Assembly: GCA_964017145.1 (NCBI GenBank)
Contig: CAXHKQ010000219.1
Span: forward strand, 1 to 40,448
Length of the DNA stretch: 40,448 nt
Origin: Agrocybe praecox
Taxonomy: Eukaryota > Basidiomycota > Agaricomycetes > Agaricales > Agrocybaceae
Direction: 5' to 3'
Position 1 is the first letter of the stretch. Every line of letters starts with the position of its first letter. The translations under genes and the position numbers were made by a program. Below, in pieces: positions 29,405 to 39,415 of the stretch. The notes under the pieces are model-generated. The model was not told the DNA's origin, ran no database searches, and was given only the letters and a program-made list of their open reading frames with translations.

Positions 29405-30060
29405 GAGCTAGAGGGTCGCGGTTTTTTGCAATCGATTCGCAGGTAGTGGTTTTCCTCACTGGAAAATTGCCAAAAGTGCGAATTTCCACCGGTAGGGGGC
29501 GCTATTCGCATTTTTGTGTTTAAAACCCTTTCCGGTGGAGCTAGAGGGTCGCGGTTTTTTGCAATCGATTCGCAGGTAGTGGTTTTTCCTCACTGGAAAA
29601 TTGCCAAAAGTGCGAATTTCCATCGGTAGGGGCGCTCTTCGCAGTTTTGTGTTTTCGACCTCTTCCGGTGGAGCTAGAGGGTCGCAGTTTTTTGCAATCG
29701 ATTCTACGCGAGACGTTATGTTAGATGTAGTGGTGTCAAAAGTGCGAAATTCCGCCGGTAGGGGGCGCTATTCGCAGTTTTGTGTTTTAGACTTCTTCCG
29801 GTGGAGCTAGAGGGTCGCGGTTTTTTGCAATCGATTCTACGCGAGACGTTATGTTAGATGAAGTGGTGTCAAAAGTGCGAAAGTCCGCCGGTAGGGGGCG
29901 CTATTCACAGTTTTGTGTTTTAGACTTCTTCCGGTGGAGCTAGAGGGTCGCGGTTTTTTGCAATCGATTCTACGCGAGATGAAAAGTTGTCATTGTCTGC
30001 GAAATTCCCCCGGTATAGGGCGCTATTAGCAGTTTTGTGTTTCGACCCCTTCCGGTTGAG
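29405..30060 (+). repeat. 133-bp tandem satellite, five units, each with a CTCF-like core
   Basis: GAGCTAGAGGG starts at 29405, 29538, 29671, 29804 and 29937, so four periods are exactly 133 bp; the fifth unit is shorter (about 121 bp). Conserved in each unit are GTCG(C/A)(G/A)-type text followed by TTTTTTGCAATCGATTC, then GTGCGAA(A/T)TTCC or close variants, then CCGGTAGGGGGCGCTA and GCAGTTTTGTGTTT. Units 1-2 and units 3-4 differ in a middle block of about 50 bases while keeping the same total length. Unit 5 shares only the start of the type-2 block. The CCGGTAGGGGGCGC cores lie at 29489-29502, 29755-29768 and 29888-29901; units 2 and 5 have slightly altered cores near 29622 and 30010. Confidence 0.95.
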
Positions 30061-30117
30061 GGTTGCGGTTGATCAGAATAGGACAAAACCAGGCATCTGT
30101 AATTCAAAAAGCAATAC

Positions 30118-30354
30118 TTATATATCATCGAAATGTTTTATTAGGAAGTTATAATGGGACCCACCAGAGGCCGCGCAGCGGCCTGAGGCTGCGGAGCAGC
30201 CTTGGGCTGCGCAGCAGCCCTGCGAGCCATTGAGAGAGCCGCGGAGCGGCGAACGAAATGGCGAGTTTGTATTATAATTCTGTACCGACCATTTGGGCAC
30301 TGAAGACGATATGCGCATTGGACGACTGAATGTGGCCTTTTCCGAAGAACTCAT
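30118..30354 (-). CDS. Small hypothetical frame spanning the hairpins
   Basis: A 78-codon minus frame starts MSSSEKATFSRPMRI, crosses the hairpin cluster as a Cys/Ala/Ser/Gly-rich stretch (QGCCAAQGCSAASGRCAASG) and ends HYNFLIKHFDDI. I recognise no family. The Cys/Ala part is a direct consequence of the hairpin repeat, so coding is doubtful; it may be the remnant of a mobile element's frame. Confidence 0.2.
   Translation of the reverse strand: MSSSEKATFSRPMRISSSVPKWSVQNYNTNSPFRSPLRGSLNGSQGCCAAQGCSAASGRCAASGGSHYNFLIKHFDDI
30169..30250. repeat. Cluster of four GC-rich triloop hairpins
   Basis: Perfect stems with three-base loops follow one another: GGCCGC-GCA-GCGGCC (30169-30183), GGCTGC-GGA-GCAGCC (30187-30201), GGGCTGC-GCA-GCAGCCC (30204-30220) and GCCGC-GGA-GCGGC (30238-30250). 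Loops alternate GCA, GGA, GCA, GGA. Starts are 18, 17 and 34 bp apart, so the cluster has a unit of about 17 bp. Confidence 0.9.
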
Positions 30355-30359
30355 GATAT

Positions 30360-31960
30360 AATTAACAACATATTTTCGGAAGACAGAAAACGCAATAGCT
30401 TGAGATTGCTGGTACTCTAAGAATATTGATAAATATTTGTCATATGATAAAATGATATTTTTACTGCCTCAAAATATAGCATCTAGCATAGCAATAGCAT
30501 AGCATCAAATCAGAACGTGTTTTGATGCTTGAGAACGAACAACACTCTCCATAGCATACAAAATGCAACAGTAGGATTACGTCTGTATTCCGCTACCCAA
30601 GGAGAATGATCTTCATCGACAACGTAAATTTGTGATAAAATTGAAGTCTGAAATGGCCAAAACTCATAAGATAAAAGTATTCTTCAACCAAGACAATACG
30701 CAGTGTCACGATCGAGGTATGAAGTGATACTCCGGAAAAAGTGTATATCTCGCTCATTTGTGAAAATTCTAACTTGGACTTTTAGCACAATATTGTACAC
30801 TTCGTCATTTATATGAAATTCATCCCGATTTTTCATAACACCTAATTTTGAGCCACTTATGGCTCATAGAATTGCGATTTACGTACGTTCCACTGAGCGA
30901 TCGACGTGTATGGGAACTGCCGCCGATTCTCGATTAAATATGGACCTTGAGTTAGTTCTTGTTTTAGTATTTTCTAGAGGACATTTTAACCTTCAGAATG
31001 CTTTGAGAGGTACCGTATTTCGATATTCAATCTGGTTGAGGCTGAGACAAACATACTGGGAAAATATACCGTGAAATCGAAAAATTCGTTTTCCAGCAGA
31101 CAAGCGAAAACAAATATGATTCAAAGTTGGCCCTTGTTTTCTCGATGGCCACTATTTGTTTTTAATGTTCTGAAGACCTTCCGTCTATAGCTAACTTTTA
31201 ACCCCATAGATTATTCTCATCTTGGAGGAACATGTGAAAAAGACGCCACGATCGTGCATGAATTTCAAACCAATTTTTTCCTCTCAGAAAACACGTTTTG
31301 ACTTTGCCCTAAGACCTTGAATTTTTTTTAATTCAATGAACTCGAGCGAAATTTAAAGCAAAATTCTAATGATTCGGGTCGATAGGTCCAGATTTATAGT
31401 CATAATCTTCGGATTCATCAGAATTATAATGGTAATCTTTCGATCCATCTTGTGACAATGCCTAGAATGCTTCCGATATCAATTTTTGAGTTTTGCGAAG
31501 CCTTCAATATCGTTATTACATAATGTGAAATAATATACAGAATTTATAGGTCTGGAATTAAAACGCCCGTCCGTTTCGATTTTCAACCAGAAAAACGATA
31601 TGTCTATTTATTTGGTTATTCATATCTCTTCCCGCGATAAACTTGGAACCACAATATTTGCTCAGAATATGAAGGACACAATAAAACACGATTTTTTAAC
31701 ATCCTTTTAACAACGTGAAGTTGCAAACACTTCATACTTCATACCTCGACCCCTGTGATGTTGATTATGCTGAATTTGATATGAATTTTATCATTTGAAA
31801 ATCAAATAAACGGATTTGAGGAATGGGGACCTGTATCAACCGTGGAACGTGTGTAATGAAATGACTAACAGTAGGAATTGTTATGCATAAAACTTGGCAG
31901 TACAAAATAGGAAAACGATTCCCAATAATCCTGGCTCCGATCTCATCAGCATACAATGTT
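30360..31960. other. AT-rich DNA without a recognised gene
   Basis: Contains a short ATAGCATAGCA repeat near 30478-30505. Frames are short and without domains. Probably repeat-derived. Confidence 0.45.
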
Positions 31961-33350
31961 GACGTTGTCTAGTCGGCTGGTTGGTCGACGGACGTCTCGG
32001 AAAGCGCGTTCGCGCCCTGTCCTATATTACTAAATCGGTTTGGCTATACGTAGGCAGTACTTTAAATATAGACCGTTCGCGCCGGTGGTCGTTCATATGT
32101 GTGTCTGTTGTCTGTACACTCGCCAACACATACAAAAGCCGCTGCGGTGATTTTCTCTGTGGTTTTACGGGCGCATTCGGTTGTTTTTTTTCTTGGGTGT
32201 GTGAACGCGCGCATCGCCATCCGCGTCGTCGACGTCGTCGTCATCGTCGGGGAAAATTCTTAATTTGGATCCCATACAGAAATATGAGATAGTCTACCAA
32301 ATTTGGTCGATCGTCGAGCGCGGCTGGGCTCTGCTGGGCAGATCGCGCAGATCGCACATGCACGCAGTGACTTGCGATGATGCGTGGCATTTCGTGAGTG
32401 AGTGCGCATATTTTCATTCAAGTTTGTGCGCGTGTGTATGTGCACGTGCAAACACGACACGTTATTTGAGTTTTGAGCGAGTGTTTGGGTTGGCCCGCGC
32501 ACCAACACACTCACACGAGCAAACATCACAAGAAACATGTGTGTTATTTATAAATTGGCGCTATTGGTGAGAGGCGTCGTCGTTGCGCTGCGATTTGCGA
32601 TGATGGGCATTTGTGGTTTTAGACTGGCTGTTTGCGGCACGGTTATTTTCGAATGCTCGAGCCATTTTTAGTGTTTAATAAAACACAGTTGAACCATTCC
32701 ATTGTCGGACCGGTGCTAATTGATGTATGCGCTGATGTGGCAGCGGAATTCATTCGAAAGGGAATCACGAACAAAAAACATACGGCTTCGTCAGAACATG
32801 CGCACACGTTCAATTATACCGAAAACGGATTACACACTACTGAAAGAAGTACAAACAAGCGTGTGTGTGTGCGAATTTCAGCACACAAACACAATACTCT
32901 AAACTGCCGCTGCGCAAACTCATTGCGACCACACCACATTGGCAATAATAATACTCCATATATAGGCGAGATCGTTTGGGCGGACTTTTGTCTGTTCGTG
33001 TGTTCTTTTGCCCATAAAGTTCGCGCAGAGAGCGGCTTATCTACATATAAGGAAATGACATGCGAACGCGTCGTAGTCATTCGTATACAGACACACATAT
33101 ACATAAGTACAGAAGACACACATCATCTTTCGCGGTTTGCCTCTTCCAGCGTTCGCATGCGCATAAACGACAATACTATTAGTATAACATGCAATCATCA
33201 TCAGCATCGTCGTTTCAGCTGTGTGTGTGTGTGATCGACACGATGATCTCTGATCGCACATTCGCTTCGCTTGCTTCGTCCACGCACCGATTAGATTATG
33301 ATGCTCATGCTCACACACGCGTACATGTAATTGAATGCAGACTTCATCAG
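31960..33350. other. CpG/CA-rich block
   Basis: GC-rich with CGTCGTCGACGTCGTCGTC-type runs near 32222-32250 and many CA/GT runs. Frames are numerous, overlapping on both strands and repeat-driven; the longest (32632-33234, plus) has no domain. Could be regulatory or contain untranslated exons. Confidence 0.4.
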
Positions 33351-33357
33351 TAGTGTA

Positions 33358-33950
33358 GATGCCCCTTAAATCGGGCATTTTTCGTAAAAAAAACCCTTTG
33401 AAAACACAGATTTTCTAAAACCGAAGACATTTAAATTATATAATTTCCACCCCACACTAACTAACGGCACTCTCAAACTGAAGTAATGTTTCCTTCGATC
33501 GGGCACTTTTCGAGAGCCTTCGTTTTTGCTGGAATCAATCTTGAAAAGTTTTCGCTGTTTCACGAGATGCATGGTCGAATTCGGAAAACATTTCATGATA
33601 AACGAAGCAAGTAGTATGAACCTGAACGTGTCCAATTGAAGAGATGCGTCTTGTTCCACATAAACTGGAGTATCTCAATGAAAAATATCATTAGAAGATC
33701 TAATATTATAATAGTGTTGGGCATTTCCTTTCTCAATAGATTCACATTTTATTTTAATTCAAAACATGTTATGCCGTGTCGAAAAACAGTTTACGAAAAT
33801 CACACTTTCATAAGCTTTAATTAATAAAATGTAGGAGATAGAAAATCGTGCTTTTAAGCATGAGATTAAATCGAATTCGGATTATTCCTTCTTTATTTGT
33901 TGTTGATTTCAAAATTAAGGGTGTGTCCGATGTCCGATAGAAGGGGCATC
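33358..33950. mobile_element. MITE family A, copy 4, with both inverted ends
   Basis: Left end GATGCCCCTTAAATCGGGCA at 33358-33377 and right end TGTCCGATAGAAGGGGCATC at 33931-33950 are inverse complements apart from a few bases. Terminus-like sequences also occur inside (ATCGGGCACTTTTCG about 33499; CGTGTCCAATTGAAGAGATG about 33628), so ends are duplicated internally. The interior matches 11446-12345. Confidence 0.7.
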
Positions 33951-34740
33951 TTCTCTATTTGGTTTTCTATGAAAAAAATGAACATTTGAATATTTTCGAG
34001 TTGTAACGAGTTACATTTTTCACTAGTGTTTTGTATATGACATTGCATTTTCATGTTTTCTGGAGTGTCTTGAATTATACATATTCGTAATGTTATTCCA
34101 CCTTTTCTAACAGATTTTCGAATTTTCATATGTTCATACTATTTAATAATCAACTATTTCTAACGTTGACTCGTACATTATGCTGTGTAGCTCTTCGTAC
34201 TCACCTAAGGCATTCTCGTACTCGCACGATGCTCCTCGAACGCATTCACAAGCGTGCGTGTGCTCGCGTGTTCCGATTCAATTAACTCCAACTGACCCGC
34301 ACCGCAGCAGCAGCGGATGTGTGCTCACAGCAACGCTGCTGAGATCAGCATGCTGATGATTATCGTCGTCGCGAAGACTGCGTCGGCTCATCGCGTTGTT
34401 GACTCGCAGACATTCGAGATGAACGATGAGTCAAGTGTGCTGTGCTGTACTGAACGTGACTTAATATTTACGACTGTTTATACGCTCCACGAACGACGAC
34501 GCATTCTGCGAACCACAACACAAAACACAAACACTGACTCAAGCTCCAAGCTCACGACGAGACAGTCTGGCGCATCAGATTCCACGCAACAATTAGCACA
34601 CACTCATCCGATAGAGTCGACGCGACGCCAAGCGAGACACCGGAACACAGCGGCAGCGCATCTACAAATCCGTCAACACACACACTAGCCGCACTTCCAC
34701 ACCAACACACCGGGCTGCACTTATTCAGAGATACTCTATG
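33951..34740. other. AT-rich then CpG-rich spacer
   Basis: From about 34190 it becomes GC-rich with CAGCAGCAGC near 34305. The plus frame at 34317-34688 is Thr/Ser/His-rich and without domain. An Inr-like TCAGTTG occurs on the minus strand at about 34284 but has no DPE at the proper distance. Confidence 0.4.
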
Positions 34741-34751
34741 CTCTATGCTCG

Positions 34752-35026
34752 TCGTCTGAGTGACGTAGGGGTAGAGTGCCTGCCTCACGATCGGAAGGTC
34801 CTGGGTTCGAATCCCGGTATGGGTGCGGGTTTTTTCTTCTAACGATGATCCAAGGAAGGATGTTAAATGTTGCCTAGGGTTGCTCTTTGGAGCGCTGTGC
34901 TAACCACATGGTCTCTGGAAAACCCGAATCGGTTATGAAGCCCTGCTACTCTTCATATACAAAGGAGTATATTAAGGGAGGCCAAGACCCGTCGCGGGTT
35001 GTAGTGCCGATAAGCAAGCAAGCAAA
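34752..35026 (+). mobile_element. tRNA-derived SINE with 11-bp target duplication
   Basis: The 275-bp element is bounded by CTCTATGCTCG at 34741-34751 and 35027-35037, a textbook target-site duplication. Its head has an A-box-like TAGGGGTAGAGTG (34766-34778) and a perfect B-box GGTTCGAATCC (34804-34814), so it carries an RNA polymerase III promoter of tRNA origin. The body is unrelated to tRNA, and the 3' end reads CGGGTTGTAGTGCCGATAAG followed by a CAAG-type tetranucleotide tail. SINEs are copied by a partner LINE that recognises the tail. The clean duplication suggests a recent insertion. Confidence 0.9.
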
Positions 35027-35037
35027 CTCTATGCTCG

Positions 35038-36029
35038 CACTCCTCTTGCACTCACTCGAAGACGAAGCTTGTCACGCTCATCACATCAACTCGCCGTCGA
35101 CAGCTCAACAATTCAAACACAAACTAGCTACAGCTAGTCGAATACGCAGTCGCGTACGAGTCACGTTCTCACTTGCACTTTGTTGTCACGGTTGTCGTCG
35201 CGTCGGTCGCGTCGGTCGGTCGCGTGCGCGTCGCGATACATCCGATTCAATTGAACGTGTTGCGATTACTGCGCGAGACGCGAGACTGCGACGAACGGCG
35301 GCGGTGCGCAATTCGCGCACGCGCCCCGTGTCGCGAGCGCGTACACTTTACACTGCTGCTGCTGTGTAGACTATACATACAGTCACGTTGTCGTTGGCGT
35401 CGTTGCGCGCCGACATGTGTGTGTATTCGCACGTTCGCGGACGAGCGCGCGCGCGCGCGCAATTCTCGGAGTCGAACGCGTACAGAGCGCAAGCGTCGCA
35501 AACATTCACAACAGAATTCCACGAGTGTAGAGTGAGGTGAGGCGGTATATTTGTTGCATATAGTTAATTCAAAGAGCTCCCTCCCTCGATTTTTGGATTG
35601 CACGTAAACGAATTGGGAGCTGAAAAGGTACTGAAATATCTATTTTCGCATTTTTGTCCTAGTTTTTGAAAGATAATCTGGTTTACAACTTTCAAAACTC
35701 AAAACAAATAATTTCAAGTTCGTGAATTGTGGTTTGGATGTGCGTATATCAACTTAAAGATCATGGGAATACAAAAGAGACAAAAGACAACAACCGGGTT
35801 CAACAGGGCTTGTGCTACAAAATCAACCCGTTAAGCCTGCCCGCAGTCCAGGCTGTTCGCCTCCTGTGTGTCGGCGACATCGCTGGTAAGCTTGAAATTA
35901 TCAAGCTAGAGCGTGTGAGTGTAACTTGTTTCACATGATTTAAAATAACTTAATTTGATATCAACTTGACTTTGATATAAAAGGTCAAACTTGATCTAAA
36001 TCTTATGAATCTTTATCTTAGGAAGATTA
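35038..36029. other. CpG-rich block then AT-rich spacer
   Basis: 35150-35530 is very CpG-rich, with GTCGGTCGCGTCGGTCGGTC-type runs near 35200 and a (GC)n run at 35444-35460. The frames it contains are Arg/Thr/Ser-rich. No gene recognised. Confidence 0.4.
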
Positions 36030-36387
36030 GCGAGCCGTATAGCCGTATATACACAGCGCGACTACGGTGCGGGAGGTCCAGGGTTCAAAACCAGCCGAAG
36101 CACATTCACATCGAATAGCTTTGATTGAGCTTTGAACTTTGGACTTTCGGTAGGAACTTCTCTCCCTGGCGAAAGCAAATCAGTATGATTTAAATAGAGG
36201 CTAGCTATACACATACACTTGAACATGCGATTCGCCACCTGCGTTAAAACACCTTGTCTAATGCATAAATGTGAAACAAGACATGGGTCACAAACAATCA
36301 CGCAGCAAAAATATCTGCCAAAGATAAGCTGTCGTGTACAAAGAGAGTATAGCATAGTCGGCCCAGTTCGGCGGCTTGGTGCTCGTG
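36030..36387 (+). mobile_element. tRNA-derived SINE, family 2, forward copy
   Basis: Begins GCGAGCCGTATAGCC and carries the eroded B-box GGTTCAAAACC inside GGGAGGTCCAGGGTTCAAAA. The body (ATTGAGCTTTGAACTTTGGA; ATAGAGGCTAGCTATACACA) is shared, inverse, with 36490-36849. It ends near GGCTTGGTGCTCGTG. No target duplication was recognised for this copy, and its pol III box is more eroded than in the partner. Confidence 0.8.
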
Positions 36388-36424
36388 AAAGAAAACTTGT
36401 CCTGTTTATATACCTGGTGCCTAA

Positions 36425-36849
36425 ATTGGTTTTCCTCTACCATATACATTTGTACATTGAGAGGAGGGAGTTGTGTCCACTTGAGTGGACACGAGCACCA
36501 AGCCGCCGGACTGGGCCCACTATGCTATGCTCCCTTAGTACACGACAGCTTTGCTATGGCAGAGCAATTTTGCTGCGTGATTGTTTGTGACCCATATCGA
36601 GTTTCACATTTATGCATTAGACGAGGTGTTAACGCAGATGTCGAATCGCAATTTCATTTGTATGTGTATAGCTAGCCTCTATTTTAATCACACTGATTCG
36701 CTTTCGCAAGGGAGAGAAGCTCCTACCGGAAGTCCAAAGTTCAAAGCTCAATCAAAGCCATTCGATGTGAATGTGCTTCGGCTGGTTTCGAACCCTTGAC
36801 CTCCCGCACCGTAGTCGCACTGTGTTACCACTTTGCTATTCGGCTCGCC
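36425..36849 (-). mobile_element. tRNA-derived SINE, family 2, inverted copy with 12-bp target duplication
   Basis: Flanked by CCTGGTGCCTAA at 36413-36424 and 36848-36859. On the minus strand the head reads GGCGAGCCGAATAGCAAAGT with the A-box TAGCAAAGTGG and the B-box-like GGTTCGAAACC. The tail part is CGTGTCCACTCAAGTGGACA followed by about 50 bases. It is inserted in a repeat related to 13528-13640, whose sequence resumes after the duplication. The partner copy is in opposite orientation 102 bp away. Confidence 0.85.
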
Positions 36850-36859
36850 TGGTGCCTAA

Positions 36860-37240
36860 CAACAGTGAATACATACACCTGTGAAAGCTTGGTATTTCAA
36901 ATTAAGCCGTCCAACACTCCTAAATATGGTGAAATGTATGTAGCTGATTACGATGATGAATAACATTGAGAATAACATCGGACACGTTTCGTGAAACACC
37001 CGTTGAAGTGGTAATTTTCAAACGATAAAAAAAAACAAAAAAACATTGTTATCCAATTCCCTTCCAAAAATTTAAAGCATAGATTTGTTTACATTTTATA
37101 AACAATGTTATGTTACGTCTAAAAACTAAAAAATAATCAACGAAAATGTTATTTTTACAAAATCAGCTTCAACTATTGATATTTAAAAGGTAGAAATTCG
37201 TGAATTGATAATATAATATATATATATATAAAATCGGACT
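36860..37240 (-). mobile_element. Repeat fragments: MITE relative followed by family A piece
   Basis: 36848-36965 matches 13528-13650 (AACAGTGAATA..CCTGTGAAAGCTTGGTATTT; CCGTCCAACACTCC). From about 36975, ATCGGACACGTTTCGTGAAA and the following text is a fragment of MITE family A in the inverse orientation to 14455-14490. Confidence 0.55.
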
Positions 37241-37329
37241 ATTCTTTCTATATTTCTTTACGATTCTTTCCCAAAATTCAGTCGAATATATTCATTTTTA
37301 GCCCTGAAAGGACAGTAGTGCCCCAATTC

Positions 37330-37760
37330 ACTCTACACACACACACACACACACACGCACGAGCACGCGCCACAAGTGCGCGCACTCGCGCGTGTATGTG
37401 GAGTGGAGTGACACATGCGCGAGTTGTTGTCTGCGCTCGCGCGCGACCAACAAGCAAGTGGGTGTCTGATCGAATACCTTGCTTTTGGTGTTTGCACTGG
37501 GGCGTTGAGTGTTTAAGCTGGTGCTGGTGCTGCTGCAGATGGTATACACTGACTGAGAGTGAAGTAGCGTGTAGTTGTGCGAAGCTCATCACAGTGGCAA
37601 CGCGCAACAATTGGCCGCGGCGCAACAATGCGATTACGGACGCCGATGGCAAAAATCCGCGCACACCCGCGAACACCTACGCGAACAGAGCTCGGGTGCG
37701 CGCTGCTTCGTTAATTTGTTTGTTTTGCGCACAAGCGTACAAAGTCACTCTATCAACATG
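37330..37760. other. CA/CpG-rich block
   Basis: (CA)n at about 37333-37355, then GCGCACTCGCGCGTG-type sequence. Frames are repeat-driven. No gene recognised. Confidence 0.45.
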
Positions 37761-38760
37761 GATTCGCATACCTGTGTTATGTTCATTTTTCAAATGTAAA
37801 TCGTATGATTCATGAACAAAGCCCAGAGATCAGGGTAAAAAATGGCGAACTAATGATTTTCTGATGCGATTGAACTCGATGTGACATTAATGGTTTAATT
37901 TGGCAAACGACTTTTCCAGCGCGATTATTATTTTTTGTTAACAAATATAGTCGGTAACAATTTGAAGTTAACAAGACTTTTGCTTTGGACTCATTTTCTT
38001 TGACCTGGATGCTCCAAATGAACTAAATCTTCTTGAATGAGAAAGATCCCTCGTCCTTTTATAGCTCGGTTGAATTTTAAATGCGTGGTCAACGTAGTTG
38101 GCTGAAGACAAGCCTTTGAACAAAATAACTCAATAAAGAACGTTCCATTATAAGAAAAATAAATGTTTATTAAATAAAAGTTGTCAACGATATTCATAGA
38201 TTTTAAATTAATTTGTCGTCTGGGAGATACAGAATCTTTATAATCTCTTTTATCTGAATAATATTGACTCTATTGCAATTATTTTCCTTCAAAAAGCCAT
38301 AAAATACAAAGGACTTATCGAATTGGTCTAAAATAAGCATTGACAGATCAAAGTAAAGTTTGGCTTCAATATAATCTTGGAATGTAGGTCTTTCTATAGA
38401 AAATTAGCAAACAAATGACAATCAGTTGTGGTTGTGACTCAACATTTGGTTATATCGCAAATTAGCATTACAACGATCGAACGACTTCGTTTTTGTTTAG
38501 ATACGGTTGTCATCCCAAAGTATCCACCTGGATACGTTATTTTCATATCAAGTTAGATACTCTGTACGTCTTAGAAATAAAATAGAACACATAAGAAATA
38601 TACTATAGTCAAAATAGTGATATCATATTGTAAACTCCGATAAATAGACCAATCACAAAGAGTTTCACTCGCTCCTAAAAACATACGATAAAAATCCTAT
38701 TCGCCCCTCAAACTCAGGATTGTTCACCTGTGTAAAGTATTACCTGCTCATTCACAAGCA
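37760..38760. other. AT-rich DNA, nothing recognised
   Basis: Low GC, short frames only, no convincing motif. Confidence 0.5.
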
Positions 38761-39143
38761 TGTGCTGTTCATTCATTCACGCTTGCTCGCGCATGTTTAC
38801 AAATATCAGACATGAACAAATACTAGACGAAAACAGCAAACATACAAATGCATCATCGTCATCAACGCAGGAGCCGGCGAATCCGACGAGTCCGCTATAT
38901 TCGGAATAGATTTTATGAATGTTGACACACTGTACACACATAGAACCGCCATCCGCACCCGCCAGGCAGCAGGCGAGCAAGCATGCACATTACACACTAG
39001 CTGGCACGCGAACACGAACATGACGAGCTCTATGTGCAATAGTGCACGCTGTCGAACGAGAGATGAGACGCTTCGTCGTTCGGTTCGGATACACGTCGCT
39101 AGTCGCTAGTCGCGAGACGGCTGTCCGATGGTCTGCCACTGTC

Positions 39144-39151
39144 TATAAATA
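39144..39151 (+). promoter_or_regulatory. TATA-box-like element in a CpG-rich block
   Basis: TATAAATA stands in otherwise CpG-rich sequence (38880-39340). A partial initiator TCAGAC is 41 bases on (39185), further than the usual 30. The stretch after it is GC-rich, as leaders in this window are. No coding exon follows in the window. Confidence 0.25.
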
Positions 39152-39374
39152 CTAATATGTGCATTTAACCAGTAATAATCTCTGTCAGACGCGCGGCGAT
39201 CGAGCGAGCGCGATATTCGCGTGGGCGGATCGGTTCATTTGTGAACGAACGGCTCGCCGTGTGAGTGTGAGTGTGTGTGTGGTTCGCGAGCGCGCGCGAT
39301 TACAGTTATTTGTAGTATGCTAGTGTGTGCTTGGCGTGTAGGTGACATATCGCATGAATTATTGTATTGGCCCA

Positions 39375-39377
<3 letters not shown>

Positions 39378-39413
<36 letters not shown>
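39378..39413. repeat. (CA)18 microsatellite
   Basis: An uninterrupted run of ACACAC between CCCAATT and GGGAACC. Confidence 0.95.

Positions 39414-39415
<2 letters not shown>

Noticed and set aside
29405..30060. CRISPR-like array
   Set aside because: The units are 133-bp head-to-tail repeats without short conserved repeats and unique spacers, in an insect nuclear context.
30169..30250. Bacterial REP sequence or contamination
   Set aside because: Flanks are continuous with the insect repeat DNA and the satellite; hairpins alone do not show a bacterial origin.
32632..33234. 200-codon plus frame
   Set aside because: No recognisable motif, ends in a GTGTGT run, and lies in a CA/GT-rich block where such frames are common.
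34762..34830. Possible functional tRNA-Arg (ACG)
   Set aside because: Stems do not pair properly and the sequence is the head of a 275-bp element with target duplication, so it is a SINE.
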